DNA of 64,000 nucleotides from Allacma fusca. Lineage: Eukaryota > Arthropoda > Collembola > Symphypleona > Sminthuridae. The stretch lies in the NCBI GenBank assembly GCA_947179485.1, contig OX359245.1, positions 74,077,067 through 74,141,066 of the forward strand, in the 5' to 3' direction. Positions within the stretch are counted from its first letter, which is position 1, and each line of letters opens with the position of its first letter. Made by a program: the position numbers and the translations under genes. Positions 34,149-45,699 of the stretch are shown here, in pieces. The notes beneath the pieces are model-generated. The model was not told where the DNA came from. It did no database searches and saw nothing but the letters and a program-made list of their open reading frames with translations.

Positions 34149-35459
34149 ATGCTAGCAAACTCATATAAACATTGTAACCCGAATCAACAAAAGATCTGGA
34201 ATGCACTCTTCACTTGTTTCGTTGGTCACATAATTTTTGTGACCACCCGTTTTATGCAGTCATTGACCCAGGCTGAATTTGTAGCATCTACACATTTATC
34301 ATTTCATTATTTTTTCACGTTTATCTTCATTCTTGCTGGATTTTGGCATGGTGTATTTTTTGTGCACTGGCCAGGAACTTCGCACACAATTTTTAATGAA
34401 TTACTGACGACTGGTAAATGACGCTCTGTGTGCATGTAATTTTAATTTTCAAGGTTTCCTGAAACACCTTTTCCCCAAAATGCATCCTAGGGGTAATCGG
34501 GGCCTTAACAATTGCATTTTATTCGATTCAGTCTTGTTTTGAAAATGTTTCCGGTTTATAATTTTATAATTCTGGATTTTATTTCAGAGGACAGTAATAC
34601 TAACTGGCGTAAATACACACTCCAGGAACGTTTAGCTATCATAGTGTCAAATCTTCCATGCTGTTTTGTATCTGCTTACGTTGCAGTGTACCTCCAAGAA
34701 CCTAAATTACTCTTTCATTATTATTCCCTTCTAAATTCGGAGCAAAAATCATCAACCAAATATTTCCTGGGATGTTTAATGCTGGAAACAGTTTTTGGTG
34801 CCCTTCTTCTGCCTGTTTACAGCTTCTGTTTTTTTGTACAACTTGCTTTCTTCCTGAAAGTATTTTCAGACAGCAAGGAGCAACTGGGTTTACTGAAGTG
34901 AGTATAGATGCATGTTTTTAAGGAATTAAAAGGCCACCTCAAATTTTGTGTACTTTTGTACGATTTGGTGTTCAAAATATTTATGTAGAATCGACAAAGC
35001 AAACAAATATTTGGTGCTTGTAGCAGCCGTGAAAGCTTGCCGAAGAATTCAAACTTTAACGGGATTATTTAACCATAACTTTGCAGCCGTCATTTTTAGC
35101 TTCAAGTTACTTTGCATTAGTAGCGCTATCATAAATTTATTCTAAGCTTGCCGGTATTGGCATGTGAACCCGGGAGTAATGCTGGCATTGCCTTAAATTG
35201 TATAATTGTTTTCAATGTGATGTACGACAATGCTTTTAGCATTCCGAACAAAATGAAAGAATTGATGGAAGAGATACGTTTCCAAGCCGTGCTGCTAAAA
35301 GGCGATTCATTTTGCAAGGTGGTTCAAAGGCAGTTAATATCAATTCCGTATGTGGCTGTGAAGGAAGGGGATTTCCATTCCTTCGAGCGTTTATCCACAA
35401 CAAATATGATTGATTTCACGGCGAGGAACACTTTGTCTTTGCTAATTACGTTCAGGTAA
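34149..35459 (+). pseudogene. Chemoreceptor-like seven-TM gene, broken paralogue (copy B)
   Basis: Exons at 34,149-34,413, 34,588-34,897 and 34,991-35,459 join with GT-AG introns (donors GTAAATG and GTGAGT). They encode several hydrophobic helices and the same FERxST..iDF C-terminus as copy A at 1-727. In the last exon a TAC codon of copy A has become TAA (about 35,142-35,144). Shortly after (about 35,170-35,177) a small deletion shifts the frame. The rest is still over 90 percent similar to copy A. The upstream exons show what copy A lacks at the window edge. This copy is inferred to be a recent non-functional duplicate of an insect-type gustatory receptor-like gene. Confidence 0.65.
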
Positions 35460-37385
35460 AAACGGACACTGGATTATAACGCATGGGATGGAACGAGTTC
35501 AAAGTTGGAAGGATTTTGTCACATAATTGTAAGCATCACTTCCGATGATTTCGTATGTTATTTGTGTTTAAGTATATAATTCAATTTATACATGGGTATA
35601 AAAACGAGCAAAAACTAAATATTAGCAATGACAGCAATTGTGTTTTTAAATTTTGAAAACATAGAACACCAAGTATTGTTGGAGTCATCTATGTTCATGC
35701 TGTTTATTCCAAAATACCATCTGATAGATTTTAATTCGTAAATATTACTTCTGTTGCTATTGTTACTGGGATAGATTATGGATTACAGATTATGTTGCAA
35801 GGTAATGAATGGCGCTTGTATTTGGTTTATAAATGTATGTCCAACTTTGTAAAGCAATGTAGGCTTCACAAGATCATTATGCGTAGCGTCTTTCCATGTA
35901 GGAGTATCTGCACTTGGCAATAAATTCAATGTGTGTGGATATTTTGAGAAATATTTTCCTAACAAATTTACTTCTTTAAAAACACCTGCCAATAAATGAA
36001 TATACCACCAAAGACGACTGCAATGAACCCAATATGTAAACCTCGGGGTAGGTGCCCTAAAGGAAACCACAAATGTGGAAAATTCATTGCTAATAAACAA
36101 TCTTGCTGTGCTTGAAGTCAACGTTTCTGTGAACATTTCCTGAAAAAAGCTGCGGAAGTACCAGCTTTTTATTGCTTCATCAAACTTGCACTTTTTGATA
36201 TGAGAAAAAGACCATCCTGTGAATAATGAAAGATATGGAACATTCATGTACCCGTAGAGTCTTCAGAATTGTTTCGAGTTGTGGAAATCTGAAAGTTGTG
36301 GTCCAGCAGAGTGAGAACATGGAAATGAAGAAAACATTTTTGAGTTACAAGGTGAAGATACCATTTATTTTATTATTATTAACATGTTTGTAAACATTTT
36401 TGCTGGAAATGCAAAATGCTTGGGGCAGCGCAATCACAACAAATTCAGGGTTATATTTACGTAACATTAATGCATTTTGATTGTCTGTCTAGTAAAGTTA
36501 AGCATGGAGTTTAACTGTTAGACTTTATTCCGTGTTATTTCTGGTATCTAGCCATTTCTCCACTTTGGCTGAATGAACTCGAAGAAAATTAGAAGAGTGG
36601 ATTTCCTCAAGAGTTTGAGTTACATAACTACAAGAACATATCGACCGTACCGAAACACAACTTACCACGAGCTGTGGTGAGGACTTGCAAAGATGTAACC
36701 GTCTTCAGTGTGGAACAAAACGAAAGAATGATAAATGCAGTACATTCGGCTGGGACTCGGTCTTGAAGTCTACTATTCGCTACTTTGATTGCTAATTATA
36801 TCTTCTCTACTTATTGTATGATTGCTGGATCAACTCATATTATTTATGTTATTATAGTATGTGTATATAGCTATTGATATTTTGGAGAGGCTGAGCCAGG
36901 ATCCCACTTTTTAGGGATTACTTTACCCCTGAATTTACATTACCCCCAAAATATCGCCATTATCCCCCAGATAAAGTTTTACCGCATATGTATGGATAAA
37001 ATTAACTCCAGAATGCTCTCGGACACAAAAGATTTTATTCTCAATTTACAATATTAATCCCATATCCAAAAACAAATTTTTATTAAACCACCGTTATCAC
37101 TAAATAAAATTAATATTATCTATTCACAACATTTATTGATTTCATGACTCTTAGTTTTCAGGACCATTAAACAATTCGGCAGCAAAATTTTTAACATTTC
37201 CGAAAATTAAAAAAAGTTCAAACAGACGCATTAACTGCAATTTTTGAGTAACGAGTAATGGCGGTATGCTTTGGGAACAATGGCAATTTTTAGAGGTAAA
37301 AAAGTCTAGTATATTTTTTCCTAGTGACTTGCTCGAGTAACGTATTTCTAAAATTCTGAAAACCAACTGTGCTTGAAAAACAATT
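35460..37385. repeat. Duplicated 3' flank with a 0.95-kb insertion
   Basis: Parallels 728-1780. The match breaks at about 35,856 and resumes at about 36,806 (ATTGTATGATTGCTGG), so about 950 bp are extra relative to the first copy. The insert carries the relic at 36,340-36,790. A 154-codon minus-strand ORF (35,783-36,247) covers the junction and is not supported. Confidence 0.6.
36310..36790 (+). pseudogene. Relic copy of the secreted modular gene (exons 1-2)
   Basis: TTGAGTTACAAGGTGAAGAT matches the start of the gene at 38,766, but the ATG is GTG and a TAA follows 13 codons later. The linker exon is recognisable from CTCGAAG|AAAATTAG (36,590) through GTGGAACAAAACGAAAGAATG to GGCTGGGACTCGGT, with frame-breaking changes. 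Clearly dead. Confidence 0.7.
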
Positions 37386-38022
37386 CAGTTTTTTGGCAGA
37401 GAAGTTTAATAAACGAGATACCGACATCGGAGCAAAATCAGCTCCATGAGAAAGCACGTACTGATGAAGGTGTGGGATGGATGATTTGATTGCTAGTTAA
37501 TTTTGAATTTACCTTCTTAGAGCTTAAATAGGATCGCAAGATTTCAGGAATAAAATATTACAAGCTAATCTGGAGGGGAAATCTACAATTTTTATAGAAA
37601 TGCTGGACAACCCGAGGTCCAGGCTGTAACGATACGATTTTCACGATAAGTGATTAAATAATCATATATCTAACCAGTACGATCTACGGATGAAAAACCT
37701 TCAAAATGACCCCAAATTTCAGGTTTAAAATATAGGCGGAAAATTAGTTTACATTGAGGGCAAGTCAGTCGAATTTATATTTAGACAATCCAGCGAAAGG
37801 AACTATTTCAATTATTACATAAAAACTTAGAGCTTCGTATTGTGAATGCCAACCAAAAGTTGGCACCTACACTACCTTTTCAACCTAGCCAACATCCTGT
37901 CTATAATATGAAAATCTTCTGAACCCTGCTAACCAGCCTAGGAGGACAGTGCCCCTAAGTTTCAGCGCTGGGTACTTAAGACGGGTTCAATATTAAAGCT
38001 CTATTTTTATTAAAATTCCAGA
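37386..38022. other. Non-coding stretch
   Basis: No supported gene or repeat. Confidence 0.4.
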
Positions 38023-38071
38023 ATGGATCAGGAGGCCTATGGTTCGTCTATTTAGTGGCGTGAACTTCAAT
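38023..38071 (+). pseudogene. Orphan crystallin-like exon
   Basis: After an acceptor (ATTCCAG) an exon of about 49 bp encodes RRPMVRLFSGVNFNG and ends G|GTATTT. It has the same length class and phase (2 leading bases, 1 trailing) as 39,483-39,530 and 41,117-41,167. No partner exons were found immediately around it, so it is either a relic or an alternative cassette upstream of exon 1. Confidence 0.55.
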
Positions 38072-38204
38072 GGTATTTACAGAAGTAAATTTTGTAATAT
38101 CGATTTGGTAGTACTTCCGCATTATTACCATTTAAACAATGCATTTTTCAAATAATTTACTGCGTTGTGCACAGGGTTGCACAAATGGAAATGCCCTAGA
38201 TTTT

Positions 38205-38255
38205 ATGCCTGCCCACCTGAAAATGCCCTGAAAATGCCCTGAAAATGCCCTCACT
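38205..38255. repeat. GAAAATGCCCT 11-bp tandem repeat
   Basis: Four units of GAAAATGCCCT in a row (with a related AAATGCCCTAG upstream), followed by the segment shared with 30.44-30.57 kb. Confidence 0.8.
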
Positions 38256-38765
38256 CTCTACGGCCGACCCTTGATACATTTTCCTCTTACAAAGGAAAGC
38301 GAAGCAACCGCAACTCTATGATTCGCGTCTTTATAAAACAATAGGCGTCTAATTCCAGATTACTATGACCACAGGATGTCTCAAAATTTATCCACGTTTA
38401 CATCTTTGCGGTTTGATTGAGTTAATTTACTGCAAAAATTTCAATACAGGATTAATCTATGCGATATGTCAGTTCTGTAAAATTGCACGGAATTCGCCAG
38501 AATGAGCTTAAGCCGCATATATAATTCTCAATAACCTACATTTTAGCATTCAATATATAGTGTATACTATATCTAGTCCATTCATGGCTATTCCAGTTTT
38601 TTATCATATTTATTATGAAGGAAATCCTTACCGCAAATAACCAAAGGCTTGGAACATCCCCGACATTTGACATTTTATTATTTTCATGAGTGTAATAAAT
38701 AATGTTCAATCAGAACAAGCGAACAGATTGAGGGGTTAAAATCCGAAGCCTGTTTGAGTTACACT

Positions 38766-40918
38766 ATGAAGATACGTTTTATTTTATTTGTCTTCATTTT
38801 CAGCAACTGTTACGTAATTGCTATTGGAAATGAGGATCAAAGCGCAGGACCAGGAAAACCTACCAAATTTAGGGTTATGAGTAATAATATCATACTTTAT
38901 ATGCTAACATAATCATTCTTCTGTAATTTATTACAGCATCAAAAACGTACTTAAACAAATACAATAGTGTGTAGTGCAATTATAGCTGGCATTTTAATTA
39001 ATCCATGTTAATTCTCGTATAAATTAAGGTGTCTCGTCACTTTGGCTGATGGAGCTTGAAGAAAATTACAAGAGCGGATTTCCCAAACAATTCTCCGTAA
39101 TAAATCACAGGAACTTATCAACCGTACGCAATCACAATTTACAACGAGAAGATGCGAGCACTTGTCAAGATGTGACCTTCTTCAGTGTGGAACAAAACAA
39201 ACGAATGATTAACACATTTGGCTGGGACTCCATTTTAAATAGGACAATTCACGGTTTGGACCCAATTTTATCTCGTTATATTCATGATATTAAAATGTTA
39301 AGATTTTTCGCTACACACCGACAAACGCAACGAAGAGATTAAAGATACATATGATTACGGATAATATTTAATTTTGAATCTGGTTATGTAAAGCTCAAAT
39401 GGAGTTTGAAGGAATTTCAAAAATATTAAACGAGAAGATTATTATACAAATCTATCTAAAAATTAAAATACATTTTTAACAGAAATACTGGAAATCCCGA
39501 GAGCCAGACTTTTCCGTGACAACTTTGATGGTAAGTATAGCTTGATGTTCTTTTTAAAGGTATCAATATGATTGGTTCAGAATATTTTGTGCAACTGCGC
39601 TTCAACTTCAGCACAGTAAAGGATTCCTTACGAAAGCCCCGAAAACTCTAGTTGTGAGTTGTAAGTGTACCCGGTAATGAATATTATATCGTGCTAACTT
39701 TGCGGACATTAATTTTAGGCGAAATTGAAGACTACCATTACTCAAGAGGTAAACGTCACGGATTCTGTACCAAATTAGTCCAACTGCAACGACTAGTGGA
39801 ATCCGTTTACACTTTTGGAAAATGTGTCCGGTTATTTGAAACAACCAGCTGTGGAGGCTGGTCAGTTGCTGTTTACCCAGGAAGCATAAATTCAGCCAAA
39901 CTGATGAGACCTAAAGGGGTCACATTCCAGTCGATTGGACCATGTCTTGAGAATGAGTTCTCGGGAGGAGATTTTAATGTATCCTTTCCCAGATTCGTTC
40001 TCAAGAATCCCAAGTCTCAAAACTTTAACCCTGATTCATTAATCATGTCGAATACTCTAGTGAAATCCCCTTATAGATATTTTGAAGGAGTTTCATATAA
40101 TTATGTGTTTGGTCCTGGAAATAGAATAGAGTGTATTAGAGCTGTTATTAAGGACTATCGTCGCAACGGTTTACAGACAACTGCATTAGAGAATGAGACT
40201 TTTATGAAATATCCGGAAGGAAATAGTGACGTTCTCGGTTACACAATTCCACCACATTTTAGCGGAACGGAGGAGAAATTCAATCGGTTTCCCGCCGATC
40301 GATCCAGTTTGAATCGATGGTATGCCGTCCTGGCACGTTTCCTAACTGGTTCATGGTACCTGCAATCCGATTTTGTGTACGAGGATAAAACCAAAACTAG
40401 GCCGATGTACTTTTACTTTTTAATAACGATTATAAACAATAATTCAATCGGTAAAATACACAACTGGAAACATTATTACGGTCGGATTACCAATGAACAC
40501 CCTAGAATCTGGACCGGTGAACAATCGTTTATTCAAGATGTAGAGCAAAACAATGGTAAAAAATTTTGCTATCAAATACTTTAAACGTTTTTGGTTTAAA
40601 AATATATAGATATTCCCTCCACCATTTCTTGGACAACTGGTTTTTTCGTTCAGTATTTCGAAATCGTTAATGGTGATATTCTAAAACCCAACAGGTATCA
40701 ACATCAACATGTCCTATATTGAAACAACATTTAGTAGTATCTTCAACGTGGAATTTTACTCCCGAAATTGTTCCGGGTCTTACTTCAATAAGGCTGCTGA
40801 AATTCACCGAACGGATAGAGTACACTGCCAACAAGGTTTATCAAATCAGAAAGAGTCTCAGGAACTTACGGAATATTTATATAATTTTCAACAACTTGCA
40901 AAAGGCAAGAACGATTAA
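38766..40918 (+). CDS. Secreted modular protein: signal peptide, linker, crystallin-like exon, endonuclease-like domain
   Basis: Exon 1 (38,766-38,880) encodes a signal peptide (MKIRFILFVFIFSNC). Exon 2 starts at about 39,062 and holds the CQDVTFFSVEQNKRMINTFG linker; its donor is uncertain (C|GTTATA near 39,280 fits the phase). Exon 3 (39,483-39,530) encodes RARLFRDNFDG. Exon 4 (39,719-40,555) continues with CVRLFETTSCGGWSVAVYPG, together resembling a beta/gamma-crystallin unit. Exon 4 ends with a GYTIPPHFSGTEEKFNRFP...TRPMYFY stretch that parallels non-specific DNA/RNA endonuclease folds (GHLI..fGG...N..P), but with the catalytic His position replaced. Exon 5 starts at 40,695; two frames compete there. 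The signal peptide and Cys pairs suggest an extracellular protein. The function is unknown; the nuclease comparison is weak and a dead enzyme is likely. Confidence 0.5.
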
Positions 40919-41116
40919 GCCATTAATCACATTTATTTAGGAGTTTAATTTGGTTACTTGGATTTGTAAATAGACCTCAATAATTATAACAATACCATAT
41001 TCATAAACACATATACATATAGCACTGTTTTGAGTATTCTAATTATCAATAATATTTGACGAAAAGAATGTATCAGTGCAACGAATTTTACAATTCGCTT
41101 AAAATTTGTTTTCCAG

Positions 41117-41994
41117 AGATGCTCACGTATCCGATGGTTCGGTTATTCAGTGGGGAAAATTTCACTGGTGAGTTGAATTAAAAATTCATTTAACTAAAAC
41201 TGATTTTTTTGACCACGGTAAATCCGCTATCACACGCATCATTTTTATGCTTAGGAAATTTTGAAGATTTTCACTCAGGTATGGAAGACGGAAGAAATGG
41301 CTGTTTTGATACAAGAAGAATACGCAATGTTAAATCCGCAGTAACATTCAATAAGTGTAGTAGACTGTTTGAGCATACGAGTTGCAGAGGTCTGTCGATT
41401 GTGATTTATCCGGAAATTCAAAGTTTGATAATTTCAATAGACAAAATTTTAAAAAATGTTTCTTCAGTGGGAAAATGTCTCGTTAAAGAGTTTCTTAACC
41501 CTCAAAATTACTCCGATGTCCCTGATATTGTCGAATTCTCCGAAACTACGCTGTATAAGAGAAAGGACTTCAGTTTTCCTGGTGTGAATATACACTATCG
41601 CTTGGGTCGATTTAAACGAATCGAATGCATCAAAGCCACCGTTATACAATTCGGCCTAGTTCCTACTGGGAAACGTATCAATGATATTGCGAACGTCTTT
41701 AATAATTCACGCTATATGAGGGAAGGTTACGTTCCAAGTTATGTCATTCCTTTAGCCATCGGTGGTCCATCAAATAAGTCCTTCAATGTTTTTCCTGTGA
41801 AGAGATCCCGTAGTGAGGATTGGCCCAAAGTATTTCCCAGCAACTTATCGGACCCCAATGAAATTATTAAATGGAAAATGTCATTCAAATTTGTGTATAA
41901 GACTGAACGTAATACCAGACCAATTTATATTTACTATCACTTTATTAGTTTATTGAATGAACGCGTGAATTATGGAAGATTTGTAAATCAATAG
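41117..41994 (+). CDS. Second crystallin-like plus endonuclease-like exon pair
   Basis: Exon 41,117-41,167 (PMVRLFSGENFTG, acceptor TTCCAG, donor GTGAGT) joins in phase to exon 41,255-41,994, which ends at TAG. The long exon begins FEDFHSGMEDG, has CSRLFEHTSCRGLSIVIYPE, then GGPSNKSFNVFP and NTRPIYIYYHF near the end. It aligns along its length with exon 4 of the gene 1.5 kb upstream, without the later exon. No own signal-peptide or linker exon lies between the two genes. It may use exons 1-2 of the upstream gene by alternative splicing, or be a tandem duplicate that lost them. All three crystallin-like exons share phase, so exon exchange would keep the frame. Confidence 0.5.
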
Positions 41995-42180
41995 GCTTCG
42001 CAGAAACCTGGACAAACTAAATTTTACTAATTTTTTTAATTGTCTGCAATTTTATCACAGGGAACCCGAAGCGTTTGAGTGCAGTTGTTTAAATATTAAA
42101 AATTAAAAACCTAACCAATTTGACATTGAGGTATGAAAACCATCAAAGGAGTAAAAATGACATTATCAGAAACCAAATGT
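41995..42180. other. 3' flank
   Basis: Non-coding; nothing recognised. Confidence 0.3.
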
Positions 42181-42184
42181 TTTT

Positions 42185-44210
42185 AAAGGGTAATAATCTT
42201 AATATATATTTATTAAATGGGAGGACGGTAGGGGGATGCTTTCTGACCTAAAATGTTTTCCCAATAGGAATTACAATACCTTACAGCAGAGGTAGGGTTT
42301 TTGTAAATCTCCCTGGAAGATCCTTTCTGAATTTCCCTGCTGAATTAAATGTTCCTACAGGGAGACGATTTCAAAAATCCCTGCTAAGAAAAAAGGCAAC
42401 GAGTTTTTGGAAAACGGGTTTCCTTTTTGAAAGGCGTAACTAATACTTCAAAAAATTTCAGTCTACAGTCGGCCATCTCAGAAAGGACTTCTCTTGTAGC
42501 GGTTCTTTCAATATAACGATACACTGAGAGTTTCCACATAGGATGAATGTCTCTGGTATGGTATATCCTTAAAACACTACTTCCCTTATAGCATCAACAA
42601 AAATCAGTCCGTAAGGGCGGCAGTGAATTATTGTTACTATTTTTATTTTTATTTTTGTAAGTCAGAAAGAATAATCCATCCCGTGAGAATCCGCTAACCC
42701 GAGTCCTTACTGCATTTTTATCCTCTGCAATCCATCAGGCCAAACTGTATCACAGTGTAATTATATAATTACATAAGTAAATAATTTCAGCAATCCACTT
42801 TCAGAATTACCAGCATTCAAAAACACTGCATGTAATTATTTCGAAATACTAACCTATACTGAGAATTGGTTTGAAAAATGTTACAGTAATTTCGCATCCC
42901 CTTTGTATTTAAAAACTGGATCCTTTTCCCCCTCACTAAATATATTTTATAAATCTGTGAGATTCATTTAGTGAAACATTCAAACTACACCACTCATTTA
43001 AAAATCCCTAAAAAAATTACGGGCTTAAAAATTTCAGGGATCACTTTTTCTGTCGAGGTACTGAGAAGGGAAAAATATATGTAATTTCTCCCTGAATGTA
43101 TAGATATATTGCTGTAATGATCTGCTCAGGTAATTACGTTCATTTATAACACAATTGTAGGTTCAGTCAAGAGATTGTATTTAAAATTCAACCATGTTCT
43201 TATGCACATTTGATGCCTGATCAGAATACCAAAAAGGCTTTCAAGTCAAAACTCTCAAAAACTTGCTAACTCACTATATTATGTAACGATCGGGAGCTAC
43301 ATTTGTCAATTTTCAAGAGTGAGCTGACGGACTCTGTGTGCAGAATTTGCGAGACAGCGGAGAAACTAAAATATTACTGCAGTTAAATACAACTTATAAC
43401 TAAGCCACTATTGTGCTTATAATCGAGGATTTTTATTGTAGTAAATAAAAATCTGTGGGAATATTGCTGTGTGTACATACACAACAATGCCGCAATCATT
43501 GAACATTTTTTAAGCAGAAGAATGTCATACTTTCTTGGATTTGTGGAGAAACTTGAACACATATAATTGTCATTTAAGAAAGTATGATTTTGAATTTAGT
43601 TTTAGTGCAAATAACTGAGAATTTGAACCACGGCATCCTTGAATGCGCGTGAGCTCTAAAAAACAATTGTTTTGTGAACTTGTATGGGTTTCACTGTTGA
43701 GCATTCACTCTGGAAAATGGGTATCTACAAGGAATGTTCTAACAAACGATAGATTCGCGTAATCGGCATTGCTATTTGTAGGAAGAAAATGCCATGGAAA
43801 CCTTTGATATACAATTGATTTTAAACTGAATGATTCAGATTGAATAAAGAAATCCATTGGAGTGTGGAACACGAATGTAGTTGCAAATTCTTATTTGAAA
43901 TATCTACTTCAATTTAAACCTTGTAACACATTTCTAACAAAATTTTAAAATGGACTATTCTCTTCCCCATAACGTGTACTAATTTTTCCTTTGATATATC
44001 TGGAATGAAACTTGACTTTAACAGTATTGGCTTCAAATGGATATTTGTGTCGAACAAAAAATACGTACAGAGACATTTCTGAAAATTATTGGCGCTAATT
44101 CTTAGGGATGGGAATTGAGAGATCAGCCCAATTTTATTTTAACCTTAAAAATCTCCAATGAATGCATAGAAACTGCCATTAAATATTACTTGACACATTT
44201 TGTAGTGAGT
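42185..44210. repeat. Second copy of the duplicated host segment
   Basis: 42,185-42,350 matches 5,490-5,680, and 43,080-44,210 matches 12,236-13,660 in the same orientation. Between these matches lie only about 0.7 kb here but about 6.5 kb in the first copy. The dispersed 300-bp module (copy 4) is at 43,935-44,205. No gene is supported. Confidence 0.65.
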
Positions 44211-44291
44211 CGAAAAAGTATAAATTCTCAGGGAAGATAGGTTTCCCATCCGGCGGCTTCATTGGGATTTGCAGAGTGGCCCAACCTGACC

Positions 44292-44500
44292 CCGCCAGGG
44301 TAAAGTGTTTTCGGTCAAGGTAAAATATTTTGGGACAAGGTAAAATATTTTGGGTCAAGGTAACATATTTTGGGTCAAGGTAAAATGTTTTGGGTCGAGA
44401 TAAATTATTTTGGGTCGGGATAAAATATCTGGAGTCGGGGAGAACATTTTGGTGCCAGGTTAAAATATTTGGTGTCAGTGTAAAATTTTTGAGGTCAGAT
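44292..44500. repeat. ~20-bp minisatellite (GGTCAAGGTAAAATATTTTG)
   Basis: About ten units on GGTAAAATATTTTGGG. Same family as 16.6-17.0 and 29.3-29.5 kb. The following 160 bp (TATGATTGCTA, TTTGAGGCCTAGAATCAGCA, ATTTCATTCATCTCA) match the flank of the 29.3 kb array. Confidence 0.85.
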
Positions 44501-44975
44501 TAGAAACACATAAACAAAGCCCTTATGATTGCTATTGAAAAAGCCAACAATTTAAGTTTGAGGCCTAGAATCAGCATAAAATATATTTCATTCATCTCAA
44601 TTCACAATATTTGTGTTGAGGCAAAATGTCTAGAAATCAATTCAAACAGCAAATTCAGTACAGAATTCTACTTCTTGTTGTCTCCTCCACAGCAAGAAAA
44701 GTTGTTATCGGCGATAAAAACGCCAGGTGAGCTATGTGCTGTACAAATGCATGCTCTCACGTAGACCATTTTAACTTTTCATCGCCGAGATTGAACACGT
44801 TTTTTTAATTGCACGGTTGATGGACACTTTCGAAGAAACAGTGAGAGAGATTTCTGCTATTGTAGTCAATTCTATAGAATACAACAGGTGATATTAGATA
44901 TATACAAAACAAGTTGACAGCTGTTTGTTCCTCAGTATAAGTAGTATAAGTTACATTACTTATTTTTCCTGCAAT
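44501..44975. other. Non-coding stretch
   Basis: Contains the flank shared with 29,456-29,600. The 79-codon ORF 44,525-44,764 runs through it and has no family signal. Confidence 0.4.
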
Positions 44976-44980
44976 ATGTT

Positions 44981-45262
44981 ACTCCCGAATTTTCGGGTGC
45001 AGTGGGTTACACCCGAATTTTCGGGAGCAGCAGGTTACTCTCGGTTTTTCCGGTTTTTCCCCTATACCTTCAACATGGGTGTGTTGGAGGTATAGGAGGA
45101 AAAGTGAAGGAATGATGAAGGGAGAGCAGCAAAGCTATTTTGATGGTGACAAAGGGAGCGGTCCCTCAAATAAAATCTGACCGCTGTCCCTTTGTCACCA
45201 CGGGAGATTTTTACGGGATGCAGCTGCAGCCACGGAATTTTTATGGCTTGCAGCTGCATCCT
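44981..45262. repeat. Cluster of short tandem and inverted repeats
   Basis: CCCGAATTTTCGGG occurs twice about 30 bp apart with GTTAC before each. Three hairpins follow: CCTATACCTTC...GGAGGTATAGG (about 45,061-45,098), GTGACAAAGGGA...TCCCTTTGTCAC (about 45,147-45,199) and GGATGCAGCTGCA...TGCAGCTGCATCC (about 45,216-45,261). No ORF is supported. Confidence 0.75.
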
Positions 45263-45424
45263 GTTTATGGAATAGTTTTGGTCACTTCGGACCTTAAACG
45301 CATTACAAAATGTGTTTAGTCCATCAAAAATATTTGTTCAGCAACGAACTTTTCCTGCTCCAGTAGTTTTAAATGAAATTATTTTTTCAGTTTATTTGAA
45401 ATCAATTAGAATACTGTGTTAGGT

Positions 45425-45695
45425 TTATATTAAATTTATATACTCTATAATTTTGTGCATATGTTTGCAATAATACTGCTGGAAAAATTGACTGTCACAA
45501 AAGTGGTTGAGAGACTGATTGGGATACGATTGGAGTTTATTGAATTGATTAATTGATATGATACTGTGATAGATTCATATATTCTATAATTTTGTGCATA
45601 TTTTTTGCAATAATACTGGTGGAAAAAATTAACTGTCACAAAAGTGGTTGAGACTGATTGGGATTTGATTGGAGTTTATTGAATTGATTAATTTG
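45425..45695. repeat. Tandem duplication, 139-bp unit x2
   Basis: CTATAATTTTGTGCATAT..TTTGCAATAATACTG through GATTGGAGTTTATTGAATTG is repeated at offset 139 with small indels. Confidence 0.85.
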
Positions 45696-45699
45696 ATTG

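Noticed and set aside
35783-36247. 154-codon minus-strand ORF
   Set aside because: It spans the junction between duplicated flank and insert, is not preserved in copy A, and has no signal or domain.
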